This document shows, in pieces, positions 35,153 through 44,547 of a stretch of DNA of 49,346 bases. Made by a program: the position numbers and the translations under genes. Every line of letters begins with the position of its first letter. Within the stretch, counting starts at the first letter, position 1. The DNA is from Bacteroidales bacterium (GTDB lineage Bacteria; Bacteroidota; Bacteroidia; Bacteroidales; UBA932). Below the pieces are notes generated by a model. It had not been told where the DNA came from, ran no database searches, and saw nothing but the letters and a program-made list of their open reading frames with translations. The DNA is taken from NCBI GenBank assembly GCA_016285175.1, contig JAEEQF010000005.1, positions 1 to 49,346 on the forward strand. The letters are read 5' to 3'.

Positions 35153-35286
35153 AAGACCAAGCTCTCTAAAGCACGTTTTCGGCCTCTCAGAGCACAAACT
35201 GTACTTTACCCCCTCCTTACCGGACAGTCTAAAGCGCACTTTGAAGCAGGAAATGCAGATAATGTGCTTCAGACCTAACAAACTAC

Positions 35287-35328
35287 TTTGCTAAAATGTT
35301 TAAATTTTAGCAAATATCACTATATTTG
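35287..35328 (+). promoter_or_regulatory. Palindrome and -7 element before rnr (operator-like)
   Basis: A perfect 11-bp inverted repeat, TTTGCTAAAAT (35287-35297) and ATTTTAGCAAA (35304-35314), with a 6-base spacer lies just before a perfect -7 element TATATTTG (35321-35328). The palindrome occupies the -14 to -41 region of this promoter, where a repressor could block RNA polymerase. The promoter faces rnr (start codon 35350). No known regulator can be assigned. The gap 35153-35286 is otherwise without visible features. Confidence 0.6.
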
Positions 35329-35349
35329 TACAAGATTACCAAAGAACAT

Positions 35350-37488
35350 ATGTCCAAGAATAAAAACCGCAGCAAAAGCGGCCGGCAGGCCGGTGGAAAG
35401 AAGAAGAAAAAGCATGTAGTACCAGAGTATGTGGGGACGGCCCTGATGTCGCGCGAAGGATTCGTGTTCGTGCGCATAGAAGGGCAGGAGGAAGACGTGT
35501 ATGTGAAAGCGTCCAAAACCCGCGGAGCCCTGCATGGGGATACGGTGCGGGTGGCAGTGACCCAGGAGAAAGTGGGCAGTGCCAAGCGCCGCAGCGGAGA
35601 GATCATCGCCGTGCTGGAGCGCAGCAACAAGCCGTTCGTGGGCATCCTGCATATTGTGGGCAAACAGGCCTGGGTGCTCATGAGTTCCAAGACCATGCCC
35701 TACGACATCTCCGTTCCCGTGCCGGAAGGAGGCCAACGGGGCATGAAGGTGGCCGCCGTCGTAGACGGCTGGGAGCGTGGGGAGGCAGGCCCGCACGGCC
35801 ATGTGGTGGATGTGCTGGGCATGCCCGGGGAGAACGAGACGGAGATGCATGCCATCCTGGCCGAATTCGGCCTTCCCTACCGTTTCTCAAAGGAAGTGGA
35901 AAACGCGGCCGACCAGATCCCGGACGCCATCACGGACAAGGACCGCGCCCATCGGCGGGATTTCCGGAAGGTGCTCACCTTCACCATAGACCCCACGGAC
36001 GCCAAGGACTACGACGACGCCCTCAGCTTCCGCAAACTGGAAAACGGCAATTACGAAGTGGGCGTGCATATTGCCGATGTCACTTATTACGTGCGCCCCG
36101 GATCGGCCGTGGACAAGGAGGCGCAGGAGCGGGGAACCTCCGTGTATCTGGTGGACCGCACCGTGCCGATGCTCCCGGAAAAGCTCTCCAACAAGCTCTG
36201 CTCCCTGCGTCCGCAGGAGGAGAAGCTCACTTTCTCCGCCGTCTTTGAAGTCACGCCCCAGGCCAAGGTCATCAACCCCTGGTTCGGCCGTACCAACATC
36301 ATTTCCGACTACCGTTTTGACTACGAAGGCGCCCAGGCCATCATCGACGCCGGCCCCAAAGCCATGGAGCAGGAGTTCGGTGCCGGCAGCGAGAGCGGTA
36401 TCGTGCCGCCGGAGATCAAGGAAGCCATCCTCATCCTGAACAAACTGGCCCTCACCCTCCGCAAACGGCGTTTTGCCGCCGGTGCTGTGAACTTCGAGCG
36501 CCCGGAGATGAAGGTGGACATTGACCAGGACGGCAAACCGATAGGGGTGCATCAGAAGTTCTCCAAAGAAGCCAACTGGCTCATCGAGGAGTTCATGCTG
36601 CTGGCCAACCGCAACGTGGCGGAGTACGTGGCCACGGGTGGAAAGATGGACGGGAAGGCCCTCTCCAAAGCCAAAACTTTCGTATACCGCGTTCACGACC
36701 TTCCCAACATGGAAAAGCTTTCCGGCCTCAGGGACTTCGCCGGCCACTTCGGCTACAAGGTGGGGCCCATCGAGAACGGAAAGGACATCGCCAAGACCCT
36801 CAACGGCCTCATGAAGGATGCGGCCGACAAACCGGAGCTGGGGGCCATCCAGATCCTGGCGCTGCGCTCCATGGCCAAGGCCTGCTACTCCATCGACAAC
36901 ATCGGCCACTATGGCCTGGCGTTCAACTTCTACACGCACTTCACCTCCCCCATCCGGCGTTATCCGGACATGATGGTGCATCGCCTCCTTGCCATGTACA
37001 TGGCCGGGGCCGATTCCCAGAGTGCCGATTATTACGCCGCCCAGTGCAAACATGCCAGCGAGCGGGAAGTGGTGGCCGCCGAGGCCGAACGGGAGAGCAC
37101 CAAGTACAAGCTGGTGGAATTCATGGAAGACAAGGTGGGCCAGGAATTCGACGGGCATGTTTCCGGCGTTACGGAATGGGGCATCTACGTGGAGATCGAC
37201 CCCACCAAGATTGAAGGCATGGTCCCTTACCGCACCATCAAGGGAGACTACTATGTCTATGACGAGGACCATTACCGCGCCGTGGGACGGCGTTCCCACC
37301 ATTCCCTCCGCCTGGGAGACCCGGTGCGCATCCGCGTGAAGGGCACCAACCTGGAACAGAAGCTGCTGGACTACGAACTGGTGGAGCCGGAACACGAAAA
37401 ACCGGCCGAAGAAGTTACGGAGACCTCCGAGATGGAAGACTACATGGAGCGCCGGGAGGCCCGTCCCCGGAAGAGAAGCCGGAAATGA
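35350..37488 (+). CDS. rnr: Ribonuclease R
   Basis: This 712-residue 3'-to-5' exoribonuclease degrades structured RNA. After a basic N-terminus (MSKNKNRSKSGRQAGGKKKK), cold-shock domains follow, then the RNB catalytic core with the metal-binding motif DPTDAKDYDDALS (about 215-228) and the segments GVHIADVTYYVRPGSAVDKE and FTSPIRRYPDMMVHRLLAMY, and finally an S1 domain (about 595-680, FDGHVSGVTEWGIYVEIDPT). The acidic/basic tail (MERREARPRKRSRK) is typical. The first ATG behind the promoter is used, not the upstream TTG at 35326, which overlaps the -7 element. Its stop overlaps the start of the next gene by four bases (ATGA). Confidence 0.95.
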   Translation: MSKNKNRSKSGRQAGGKKKKKHVVPEYVGTALMSREGFVFVRIEGQEEDVYVKASKTRGALHGDTVRVAVTQEKVGSAKRRSGEIIAVLERSNKPFVGILHIVGKQAWVLMSSKTMPYDISVPVPEGGQRGMKVAAVVDGWERGEAGPHGHVVDVLGMPGENETEMHAILAEFGLPYRFSKEVENAADQIPDAITDKDRAHRRDFRKVLTFTIDPTDAKDYDDALSFRKLENGNYEVGVHIADVTYYVRPGSAVDKEAQERGTSVYLVDRTVPMLPEKLSNKLCSLRPQEEKLTFSAVFEVTPQAKVINPWFGRTNIISDYRFDYEGAQAIIDAGPKAMEQEFGAGSESGIVPPEIKEAILILNKLALTLRKRRFAAGAVNFERPEMKVDIDQDGKPIGVHQKFSKEANWLIEEFMLLANRNVAEYVATGGKMDGKALSKAKTFVYRVHDLPNMEKLSGLRDFAGHFGYKVGPIENGKDIAKTLNGLMKDAADKPELGAIQILALRSMAKACYSIDNIGHYGLAFNFYTHFTSPIRRYPDMMVHRLLAMYMAGADSQSADYYAAQCKHASEREVVAAEAERESTKYKLVEFMEDKVGQEFDGHVSGVTEWGIYVEIDPTKIEGMVPYRTIKGDYYVYDEDHYRAVGRRSHHSLRLGDPVRIRVKGTNLEQKLLDYELVEPEHEKPAEEVTETSEMEDYMERREARPRKRSRK

Positions 37489-38978
37489 AATTTGCCGCCG
37501 TCATAGCTGCCGCCGCCCTGCTGCTTTCCTGCAGCCGGAGCAGGCCCGTGCTCCCAAGCGGGCCGGCCGGGGTAGATTATACGGTGACGGCCTCGCTGGA
37601 GGAGGACATGCAAACGGGCCTTTTCCGGCTGGAATTGCGCTCCGGTAAGCCTGTGGAGGTGTTTTACGAGCTCATGGACCAGGACGGAAGCATTATGGCC
37701 GATGCCCTCTACCGCGTCCGGGACACCACCCAAACCGTGCCGGAGAGCATCAGGGACGTGCGCCAGTGGACGGCCGAAACCCCGCAGCTGTACACCCTCC
37801 ACCTAAGGGTGGATAACAGGGACAGCTACCATCCGGTGGCCTTCCGGCGCATCGAACCCTATAAGAAGGACACTTTCCTGGTGAACGGCTGCAAGGTTCC
37901 TTTCCGGGGAGCCAACCTGGACGGAGAGCTGCGGAGAGAGACGCTGGCGGCACTGAAGAAGGCCGGCGTCAACGCCCTCAATACGGCCCCTCTCCCCCAG
38001 GCGCTGCAGGAGCTTTGCGACAGTGCCGGATTCTACCTGTACCCGCAGCCGGACAGCCTGCAGCGGCCGGACATCCGTTCCGCCGCCCTGCGCCACGCCT
38101 GGCAGGATATCCTCATAAAGGCCGTAGAGCCGGAGGACGGCCTGTTCCGGATAGAGAATCACCGGCAATTCTCCTCCATTGAAGATTACGCCGTGCGCTG
38201 GTGGGTGGAACGGGACGGAAAACCCCTGAACCGCCTGTTCAAAAAGGAGTTGCATTTTTCCACGGAGCCCGGCAGCGCGGAAGAATTCCGCATCAGTCTC
38301 CCCCGCATGAAAAAGCCCGGGGAATACCGCCTTTTCTTTGAGGCAATCAGCCGGGAAGACCGTCCCCTGGTGGAAAAGGGCAGCGTCCTGGCCAGCGAAT
38401 CCTTCCTGCTGAAGAATAATTCCGTTCCGGAAAGGTTCCCTCCCAAGGGGCCGCTTACGGTAACGGAAGGCGACACCCGCCTGGTAATAAGGGGCAAAGA
38501 CGTGGAGATGGTCTTCGACCGGGCCGACGGCTCGGTGAAATCCCTCCGCGTAAAGGAGCGGGAACTGCTCCCGGGCGGCCTCACACCGGTGCTTCCGGCG
38601 GAAAGCCGCGCCCAGTGCAGCTGGAACCTGCAGGGAGACTCCCTGGTGCTGCGTGCCCGCTACCCGGACCGGAGCGCCGTCTTCACCCTCCTGGGAAGCG
38701 GTGTCCTGAAGGTGGAAAGCTCCGGAACGCCCTTCCGGCTGCAGGGGCGGGAAAGCGGACTCCGTTACTTCGGACAGGCACCGGACCTGTGGGCCGCATC
38801 GGCCTTCAAGACCCTCCGGACAACGGCCGGGGAAGAGGGCTCCCATCCGGAAACCTCCTGGCTGGAAACGGAGGGATTCACCCTCAGGGGAGACTCCCCC
38901 TTCGCTTTCCGGAGCCACGCAAACCAGCTGACCCTTATCCCGGACCCGGCCGTCACCCTGGTCCCCCGTCACAAATAG
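37485..38978 (+). CDS. LacZ-derived lipoprotein lacking the catalytic barrel
   Basis: This 497-residue protein has a lipoprotein signal (MKFAAVIAAAALLLSCSRSR, lipobox Cys16). Residues 28-125 match the second (Ig-like) domain of GH2 beta-galactosidases (RQWTAETPQLYTLHLRVDNR). Residues 128-190 match only the first strands of the GH2 barrel: FLVNGCKVPFRGANLDGELR, then GVNALNTAPLPQALQELCDS and AGFYLYPQPD. The sequence then jumps to the domain-4 region (AVEPEDGLFRIENHRQFSSI) and a partial Bgal_small domain (about 330-490, VEMVFDRADGSVKSLRVKER). The jelly-roll domain, the acid/base Glu and the nucleophile Glu are absent, so it cannot be a normal beta-galactosidase. The frame is intact over its whole length, so the protein may have become a binding protein. 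It is coupled to rnr and lies 12 bases before the LacI gene. Confidence 0.75.
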   Translation: MKFAAVIAAAALLLSCSRSRPVLPSGPAGVDYTVTASLEEDMQTGLFRLELRSGKPVEVFYELMDQDGSIMADALYRVRDTTQTVPESIRDVRQWTAETPQLYTLHLRVDNRDSYHPVAFRRIEPYKKDTFLVNGCKVPFRGANLDGELRRETLAALKKAGVNALNTAPLPQALQELCDSAGFYLYPQPDSLQRPDIRSAALRHAWQDILIKAVEPEDGLFRIENHRQFSSIEDYAVRWWVERDGKPLNRLFKKELHFSTEPGSAEEFRISLPRMKKPGEYRLFFEAISREDRPLVEKGSVLASESFLLKNNSVPERFPPKGPLTVTEGDTRLVIRGKDVEMVFDRADGSVKSLRVKERELLPGGLTPVLPAESRAQCSWNLQGDSLVLRARYPDRSAVFTLLGSGVLKVESSGTPFRLQGRESGLRYFGQAPDLWAASAFKTLRTTAGEEGSHPETSWLETEGFTLRGDSPFAFRSHANQLTLIPDPAVTLVPRHK

Positions 38979-38990
38979 AACCATCAAACT

Positions 38991-39998
38991 ATGGCCAAAA
39001 ACATCACCATCAAGGACATAGCCAGAGAGGCAGGCGTTTCCATCGCCCTGGTCTCCTTTGTAATGAACAACCGCATCGGCGCCGACGGAAAGCAGAAGTA
39101 CCGTGTGAGCGAAGCCACCAAAGAGCGCATCCTGGAAGTGGCCAGGCGCCTCAATTACCGGCCCAACAATGCCGCCCGGACCCTCCGGCAGGGACGCACG
39201 CGCGTGCTGGGCGTCCTCCTGTCCGACATGGGGAACATCTTCTATGGCACCATCGCCCATTACCTGGAGAAGATAGCCAACAAGCATGGCTACACCGTCC
39301 TGTTCGGCAACACGGAAGAGGACCCGGAGCAGTTCATGAGGCTGGTGCAGTCCTTCCTGGAGAAAGATGTGGAAGGATTCGTGGTGGTCCCGTGCCAGGG
39401 TTCCATGGCCGGCATGGAACGCCTGAAAGAATCCGGCCGGCCTTTCGTGGTCATCGACCGGCATCACCCCGACTGGGAGGTACCCAGCGTGTACACGGAT
39501 AATGCCGAAGGCATGAACCTGGCCATCAAGGCCATCCGCGAGCAGGGCGCCACCCGGATAGAGATGGTCTCCTACGCCATGCGCATCTCCTCCATGACCG
39601 ACCGTGAAGAGATCTTCCACCAGGTGCTGGGGCCGGACGCCCACATCTACCACCTGCCTTTCAACATCACGGAGGCCGATGCCGACGCCGTGGCCGAAGA
39701 AGTGATCCGCAAAGGGACGGACGGCCTGGTGATGGCTTCCAACGTCCCCTCGGTGGCGGTGCTGAAAGCCCTGTTCCGCCGGGGCGTACGCATCCAGGAG
39801 GACATCCGGATAGTGAGTTTCGACTACTCCAACGTATACAACTTCTTCACCCCGGCCATCACCTACATCCAGCAACCGCTGCCGCAGATTGCCGAACAGG
39901 CCGGAAAATACCTGTTCCGCCTCATCGACATGAAGGATGAGGGCGAGGATATCAGCACCGTAAAAGACAAGATTATCCTGAAAGCCACACTCGTATGA
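38991..39998 (+). CDS. LacI-family transcriptional regulator
   Basis: This 335-residue repressor or activator has an N-terminal LacI helix-turn-helix (ITIKDIAREAGVSIALVSFV, with the hinge helix YRPNNAARTLRQGRTRVLGV) and a periplasmic-binding-protein-like ligand domain (VLLSDMGNIFYGTIAHYLEK, RPFVVIDRHHPDW, IRIVSFDYSNVYNFFTPAIT). The short insertion in the DNA-binding domain (NRIGADGKQKYRVSE) is usual in Bacteroidota members. It overlaps the start of the first GH92 gene by four bases, so it is likely to control that gene and respond to a mannose-containing sugar; this is inference. No operator palindrome was identified. Confidence 0.93.
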   Translation: MAKNITIKDIAREAGVSIALVSFVMNNRIGADGKQKYRVSEATKERILEVARRLNYRPNNAARTLRQGRTRVLGVLLSDMGNIFYGTIAHYLEKIANKHGYTVLFGNTEEDPEQFMRLVQSFLEKDVEGFVVVPCQGSMAGMERLKESGRPFVVIDRHHPDWEVPSVYTDNAEGMNLAIKAIREQGATRIEMVSYAMRISSMTDREEIFHQVLGPDAHIYHLPFNITEADADAVAEEVIRKGTDGLVMASNVPSVAVLKALFRRGVRIQEDIRIVSFDYSNVYNFFTPAITYIQQPLPQIAEQAGKYLFRLIDMKDEGEDISTVKDKIILKATLV

Positions 39999-42280
39999 AG
40001 CTCCGCCTAAGCCTCCTCCTCCTGCTGCTGAGCGGCCTCCTGTATGCGCAGGGGGTGAGCTCCTATGTGAACCCTTTCATCGGCACGGCCAATTACGGGG
40101 CCTGCAACCCCGGCGCCGTCACGCCCAACGGCATGATGAGCGTCTCCCCTTTCAACGTCATGGGCTCCAGCCTCAATGTCTATGACAAGGACAGCCGCTG
40201 GTGGAGCACGCCCTACACGGCCGAGAACCGCTATTTCACCGGTTTCTCGCACGTGAATCTCTCCGGCGTGGGCTGTCCGGAGGCGGGGTCGGTACTGACC
40301 ATGCCCACCACCGGACCGGTGCAGGTGGACTACCATATCTACGGCTGCGAATACGGCGGTGAGAAGGCCCGGCCGGGCTATTACGGCGTAGAGCTGCTCA
40401 ATGGCATAAAGGCCGAGGTCACCGCCACCACCCGCACCTCCCTGGAGCGCTACACGTTCCCGGGCGGCGAGGGCAATATCCTGGTGAACCTGGGCGAAGG
40501 CCTCACCAACGAAAGCGGCGCCACGGTGCGGAAGGTTTCGGATATGGAGATTGAAGGCTCCAAGCTGCTGGGGACCTTCTGCTACAACCGCCAGGCCGTG
40601 TTTCCGCTGTACTTTGTGCTGCGGGTGAATAAGCTTCCCTCCAGCTGCGGCTACTGGAAAAAACAGCGGCCGATGGGCGCGGAAAGCGCCTGGGACAGCG
40701 ATGCGGGCCAGTACAAGCTGTACACAGCCTATGCCCGCGAAATGAGCGGAGACGATATAGGCTTCTGGTTCCACTTCGACGCCCTGAAGCCCGGCGAGGA
40801 GGTGCTGGTACAGGTGGGCGTTTCCTTCGTGTCCATAGAAAACGCCCGGGCCAACCTGGACGCCGAGCAGGAGGATTTCCGCTTCGATGCGGTGGCGGAT
40901 GCCGCCACCGGGGCCTGGGAGGAGGCGCTGGGACGCGTGAAGGTGGAAGGCGGCTCCGAGGATAAAAAGACCATTTTCTATACCGCCCTGTATCACTGCC
41001 TCATCCACCCGAACGTGCTCAATGATGTGAACGGGCAATACCCGCTGATGGAATTTGGAAATCCTGCCGCCGAAGACGATTATACCATTCCCACCGGCCG
41101 CAACGGAGTGGCGCTCCGGAAAATCCGGGAAAGGGGCATCGGCACCATTTCCGACGGGAACCGCTATACGGTTTTCTCCCTTTGGGACACTTACCGCAAC
41201 CTGCATCCGCTCCTTACGCTCCTGTATCCGGAGAAGCAGCTGGAGATGGTGCGCACCATGATTGACATGTACCGCGAATGGGGCTGGATGCCCAAATGGG
41301 AACTCTTCGGCCGGGAAAGCTGGACCATGGAGGGAGACCCCGCCATCCCGGTAATTGCCGACACCTGGCTCAAAGGGCTGCAGGAATTCGACATCCGGAG
41401 GGCCTACGAGGCCTTCTTGAAATCGGCCGATTCCCCCGGCGCCGAAAACCTCATGCGTCCGGACAACGACCCTTATATGGAAGACGGATACATCCCCCTG
41501 GGCCTGTACGCGGCCGATTTCTCCGGCGACAACTCCGTCTCCCACGCCCTGGAGTACTACGTGGCCGATTACGCCTTGTCCCAACTGGCATCGGCCCTGG
41601 GCTATGAGGAGGATGCCGCCCGCTTCAAGAGCCGCTCGCTGGGTTACCGGAACTATTACAGCGCCGAATACGGCTGCCTCCGGCCCATCCGGCCCGACGG
41701 CGCCTTCCTGTCTCCTTTCGATCCGGCCGACGGGGCCAACTTCTCCAACGCCCCGGGCTTCCATGAGGGAAGTGCCTGGAATTACACTTTTGCCGTGCCG
41801 CACGATGTGCAGGGCTACGCCAAGCTGATGGGCGGGACGCGGACCTATGTGCAGCGGCTGCAGCGGGTGTTCGAGGGTGGTTTTTATGACCCTTCCAACG
41901 AACCGGACATGGTGTATCCGTTCCTGTTCTCCCGCTTCAAAGGATACGAGAAATGGACCTGGAGCACGGTGGAACGCATTCTGGCCGATTACTACAAGAA
42001 CGCCCCGGACGGCCTTCCGGGCAACGATGATACCGGCACCATGAGTGCCTGGGCCGTTTTTTCCATGCTGGGACTCTACCCGGACTGCCCCGGAGATCCG
42101 TCCTACACCCTCACCCGTCCCAGTTTTGAACGGGCAGAGGTGGAGTTCCCGGACGGACATACCTTAGTGATTACCCGCAGCGGAGCCGCCCCTTCCCGCG
42201 TACGCCTGGACGGCAAGAACAAAGGCTTCCGCATTACCCATACCGACCTGGTGAACGCCTCCACCATTCAATGGCGCTGA
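39995..42280 (+). CDS. Secreted GH92 alpha-mannosidase (first)
   Basis: This 761-residue enzyme has a signal peptide (MKLRLSLLLLLLSGLLYAQG) followed by the GH92 N-terminal beta-sandwich (VNPFIGTANYGACNPGAVTP) and the (alpha/alpha)6 catalytic domain. Conserved features are the likely general acid Glu591 in FHEGSAWNYTFAVPHD and the general-base region GNDDTGTMSAWAVFSMLGLY (Asp678 and Asp679). GH92 enzymes are calcium-dependent exo-acting alpha-mannosidases, many specific for alpha-1,2 links. It is probably periplasmic. It overlaps both the LacI gene and the next gene. Confidence 0.93.
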   Translation: MKLRLSLLLLLLSGLLYAQGVSSYVNPFIGTANYGACNPGAVTPNGMMSVSPFNVMGSSLNVYDKDSRWWSTPYTAENRYFTGFSHVNLSGVGCPEAGSVLTMPTTGPVQVDYHIYGCEYGGEKARPGYYGVELLNGIKAEVTATTRTSLERYTFPGGEGNILVNLGEGLTNESGATVRKVSDMEIEGSKLLGTFCYNRQAVFPLYFVLRVNKLPSSCGYWKKQRPMGAESAWDSDAGQYKLYTAYAREMSGDDIGFWFHFDALKPGEEVLVQVGVSFVSIENARANLDAEQEDFRFDAVADAATGAWEEALGRVKVEGGSEDKKTIFYTALYHCLIHPNVLNDVNGQYPLMEFGNPAAEDDYTIPTGRNGVALRKIRERGIGTISDGNRYTVFSLWDTYRNLHPLLTLLYPEKQLEMVRTMIDMYREWGWMPKWELFGRESWTMEGDPAIPVIADTWLKGLQEFDIRRAYEAFLKSADSPGAENLMRPDNDPYMEDGYIPLGLYAADFSGDNSVSHALEYYVADYALSQLASALGYEEDAARFKSRSLGYRNYYSAEYGCLRPIRPDGAFLSPFDPADGANFSNAPGFHEGSAWNYTFAVPHDVQGYAKLMGGTRTYVQRLQRVFEGGFYDPSNEPDMVYPFLFSRFKGYEKWTWSTVERILADYYKNAPDGLPGNDDTGTMSAWAVFSMLGLYPDCPGDPSYTLTRPSFERAEVEFPDGHTLVITRSGAAPSRVRLDGKNKGFRITHTDLVNASTIQWR

Positions 42281-42282
42281 TT

Positions 42283-44445
42283 ATGAAAAGGTTCCTCCCC
42301 CTATTGCTGCTGTTGGCCGTGTGCTGCACCGCCCGGAAACCTGCCGTGGAACCGGTGGATTACGTGAACCCGCTGGTGGGAACGCTTTCCACCTACAACC
42401 TGTCCACCGGCAACACTTATCCGGCCATTGCCGTACCGTGGGGGATGAACGCCTGGACGCCGCAGACCGGGGCCGATGGCGACGGCTGGACGTACCGTTA
42501 CGACGCCACCCACATCCGCGGCCTGAAGCAGACGCACCAGCCCAGCCCCTGGATCAACGACTACGGCGCTTTTTCCCTGATGCCCGTAACCGGGGAACCC
42601 GTCTGGGAAGAAAACGAACGCGGCAGCTGGTTCTCCCACAAGGCCGAAACCGCCACTCCCTACTATTACAGCGTCTATCTGGCCGATTACGATGTAACCG
42701 TGGAACTCTCTCCGTCGGCCCACGCGGCGGCTTTCCGGCTCCGGTATCCGGCCGGGCGGGCGGCCTTCCTGGTAGTGGACGCGTATGCGGGTGGAAAAGT
42801 GGAACTGCTTGACAGCCACACCGTTGCAGGTGTAAGTATGCAAAACCACGGCGGCGTGCCGGAGGGCTTCGGCAATTATTTCGTCATCACTTCCGACACC
42901 CCGCTGGAGCTGCTTCCCGCCGGGGAAAACACAGCCTTGCTGAAGCTGCCGGAGGGGCAGACGGTGAACCTGCAGGTGGCCTCTTCCTTCATTTCCAGAG
43001 AGCAGGCCCGGCTGAACCTCCGGGAGGCGGAAGGTGGCTTAGAAGCGGTGAAATCGGCCGCCCGGGAGGCTTGGAATGCAGCTCTCGGCCGTATAGAAAT
43101 TGAAGACGACAACCTGGACCACCTCCGCACCTTCTATTCCTGCCTGTACCGCTGCCTGCTGTTCCCCCGGGACCTGTCGGAGACGGATGCCGCCGGGAAA
43201 GAAGTCCATTACAGTCCCCACAGCGGGAAAGTCTGCGACGGGCCCCTGTACACGGACACCGGTTTCTGGGACACCTTCCGGGCCCTTCTTCCTCTGGTGA
43301 ATCTGGTGTATCCGGAAACGGCCGCCCGTATCCAGCAGGGGCTGGTGAACCATTACAGGGAAAGCGGTTTCCTGCCGGAATGGGCCTCGCCGGGCCATCG
43401 GGGCTGCATGGTGGGCAATAACAGCGCTTCCGTGGTGGCTGATGCGTACCTCAAGGGCATCCGCGGCCAGGATATGGATCTGCTGTGGGAAGCCGTAACG
43501 CATGGCGCCCACGCCGTGCATCCGCAGGTGAGTTCCACCGGCCGGCTGGGCTGGCAGCTTTACGACTCTTTGGGCTACGTCCCCTGTGACGCCGGCATGG
43601 CCGAAAGTGCCGCCCGCACCCTGGAATATGCCTATGACGACTGGTGCATCGCCCGGCTGGGAGAGGCTCTGGGCCGTCCGGAGGCCGAACTGGCACCTTA
43701 CAAAACCGCGGCGCAGAACTATCGGCACCTCTTTGACCCGGATTATGGCCTGATGAACGGCCGTCGGGCCGATGGCAGTTTCCATCGGCCTTTCAACCCG
43801 CTCAAATGGGGAGGGGATTTCACCGAAGGGAACAGCCTGCACTACACTTGGAGCGTATTCCACGACATCCCCGGCCTGATGGAGCTGATGGGCAGTCCGG
43901 AAGCTTTTTCGGCCCGGCTGGACAGCGTTTTCACCATGCCGCCGCTTTACGACGACTCCTATTACGGCTTCCCCATCCACGAGATTGTGGAAATGACGGT
44001 GATGGGAATGGGCAACTACGCCCACGGCAACCAGCCCATCCAGCACATGCTGTACCTTTACGACTGGTGCGGCCAGCCCTGGAAAACCCAGGCCCGCGTG
44101 CGGGAAGTGATGGAGAAGTTCTACAGTCCCTGGGCCGATGGCTACTGCGGCGACGAAGACAACGGCCAGACATCGGCCTGGTACGTGTTCAGCGCCCTGG
44201 GCTTCTATCCCGTATGTCCCGGCAGCAACGAATACGCCCTGGGCTCACCCCTGTTCCGGAAGGCCACCGTGCACCTCCCCGGCGGAGACCTGGTCATTGA
44301 CGCCCCGGAGAATTCGGCCGATAACTGCTATGTTTCCAGGCTGAAGCTCGACGGCAAGGCCTGGGACAGCCCTTTCCTCCCCCACGAAGTACTGGCCGAT
44401 GGCACCCGGCTGCGCTTCTCCCTGACCGCGTTTCCCGGGCGTTGA
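42283..44445 (+). CDS. GH92 family glycosidase (second)
   Basis: This 720-residue protein starts MKRFLPLLLLLAVCCTARKP (lipoprotein-like signal, Cys14 or Cys15) and shows the GH92 plan: VDYVNPLVGTLSTYNLSTGN, a beta-sandwich and a helical catalytic domain. The catalytic region reads FTEGNSLHYTWSVFHDIPGL (Glu515), in which the usual Trp after EGNA/S is Leu, and GDEDNGQTSAWYVFSALGFY (Asp624, Glu625, Asp626) with Thr replacing the usual Met. This suggests a different subsite specificity from the first GH92. The frame is open from 42271 (overlapping the preceding gene by ten bases), but the ATG at 42283 gives the better signal peptide. Confidence 0.9.
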   Translation: MKRFLPLLLLLAVCCTARKPAVEPVDYVNPLVGTLSTYNLSTGNTYPAIAVPWGMNAWTPQTGADGDGWTYRYDATHIRGLKQTHQPSPWINDYGAFSLMPVTGEPVWEENERGSWFSHKAETATPYYYSVYLADYDVTVELSPSAHAAAFRLRYPAGRAAFLVVDAYAGGKVELLDSHTVAGVSMQNHGGVPEGFGNYFVITSDTPLELLPAGENTALLKLPEGQTVNLQVASSFISREQARLNLREAEGGLEAVKSAAREAWNAALGRIEIEDDNLDHLRTFYSCLYRCLLFPRDLSETDAAGKEVHYSPHSGKVCDGPLYTDTGFWDTFRALLPLVNLVYPETAARIQQGLVNHYRESGFLPEWASPGHRGCMVGNNSASVVADAYLKGIRGQDMDLLWEAVTHGAHAVHPQVSSTGRLGWQLYDSLGYVPCDAGMAESAARTLEYAYDDWCIARLGEALGRPEAELAPYKTAAQNYRHLFDPDYGLMNGRRADGSFHRPFNPLKWGGDFTEGNSLHYTWSVFHDIPGLMELMGSPEAFSARLDSVFTMPPLYDDSYYGFPIHEIVEMTVMGMGNYAHGNQPIQHMLYLYDWCGQPWKTQARVREVMEKFYSPWADGYCGDEDNGQTSAWYVFSALGFYPVCPGSNEYALGSPLFRKATVHLPGGDLVIDAPENSADNCYVSRLKLDGKAWDSPFLPHEVLADGTRLRFSLTAFPGR

Positions 44446-44471
44446 ATGGAAATAATTGCAGATGAATATAT

Positions 44472-44514
44472 TATGCAAATCCGCCCGGTTTTTTATTCCA
44501 GGCGAATTTGCATA
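44472..44514. terminator. Terminator hairpin between GH92 and blaR1-type genes
   Basis: TATGCAAATCCGCC (44472-44485) and GGCGAATTTGCATA (44501-44514) pair at 13 of 14 positions around a 15-base loop. It lies between two convergent genes and serves both strands. Confidence 0.75.
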
Positions 44515-44547
44515 AACAACAAACAGTCAATCAGTTACATTTAACGG

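Noticed and set aside
34373..35281. Open minus-strand frame opposite rdgB-recO containing MLSAAKNL
   Set aside because: This peptide is a known translation of a dispersed repeat; the frame is opposite recO, which has clear family motifs.
40007..42160. Long minus-strand open frames opposite the GH92 and LacZ-like genes (also 37803-39875)
   Set aside because: The plus-strand frames have signal peptides, family motifs and coupled starts; the antisense frames are rich in His, Gly, Val and Gln, as expected for shadows.
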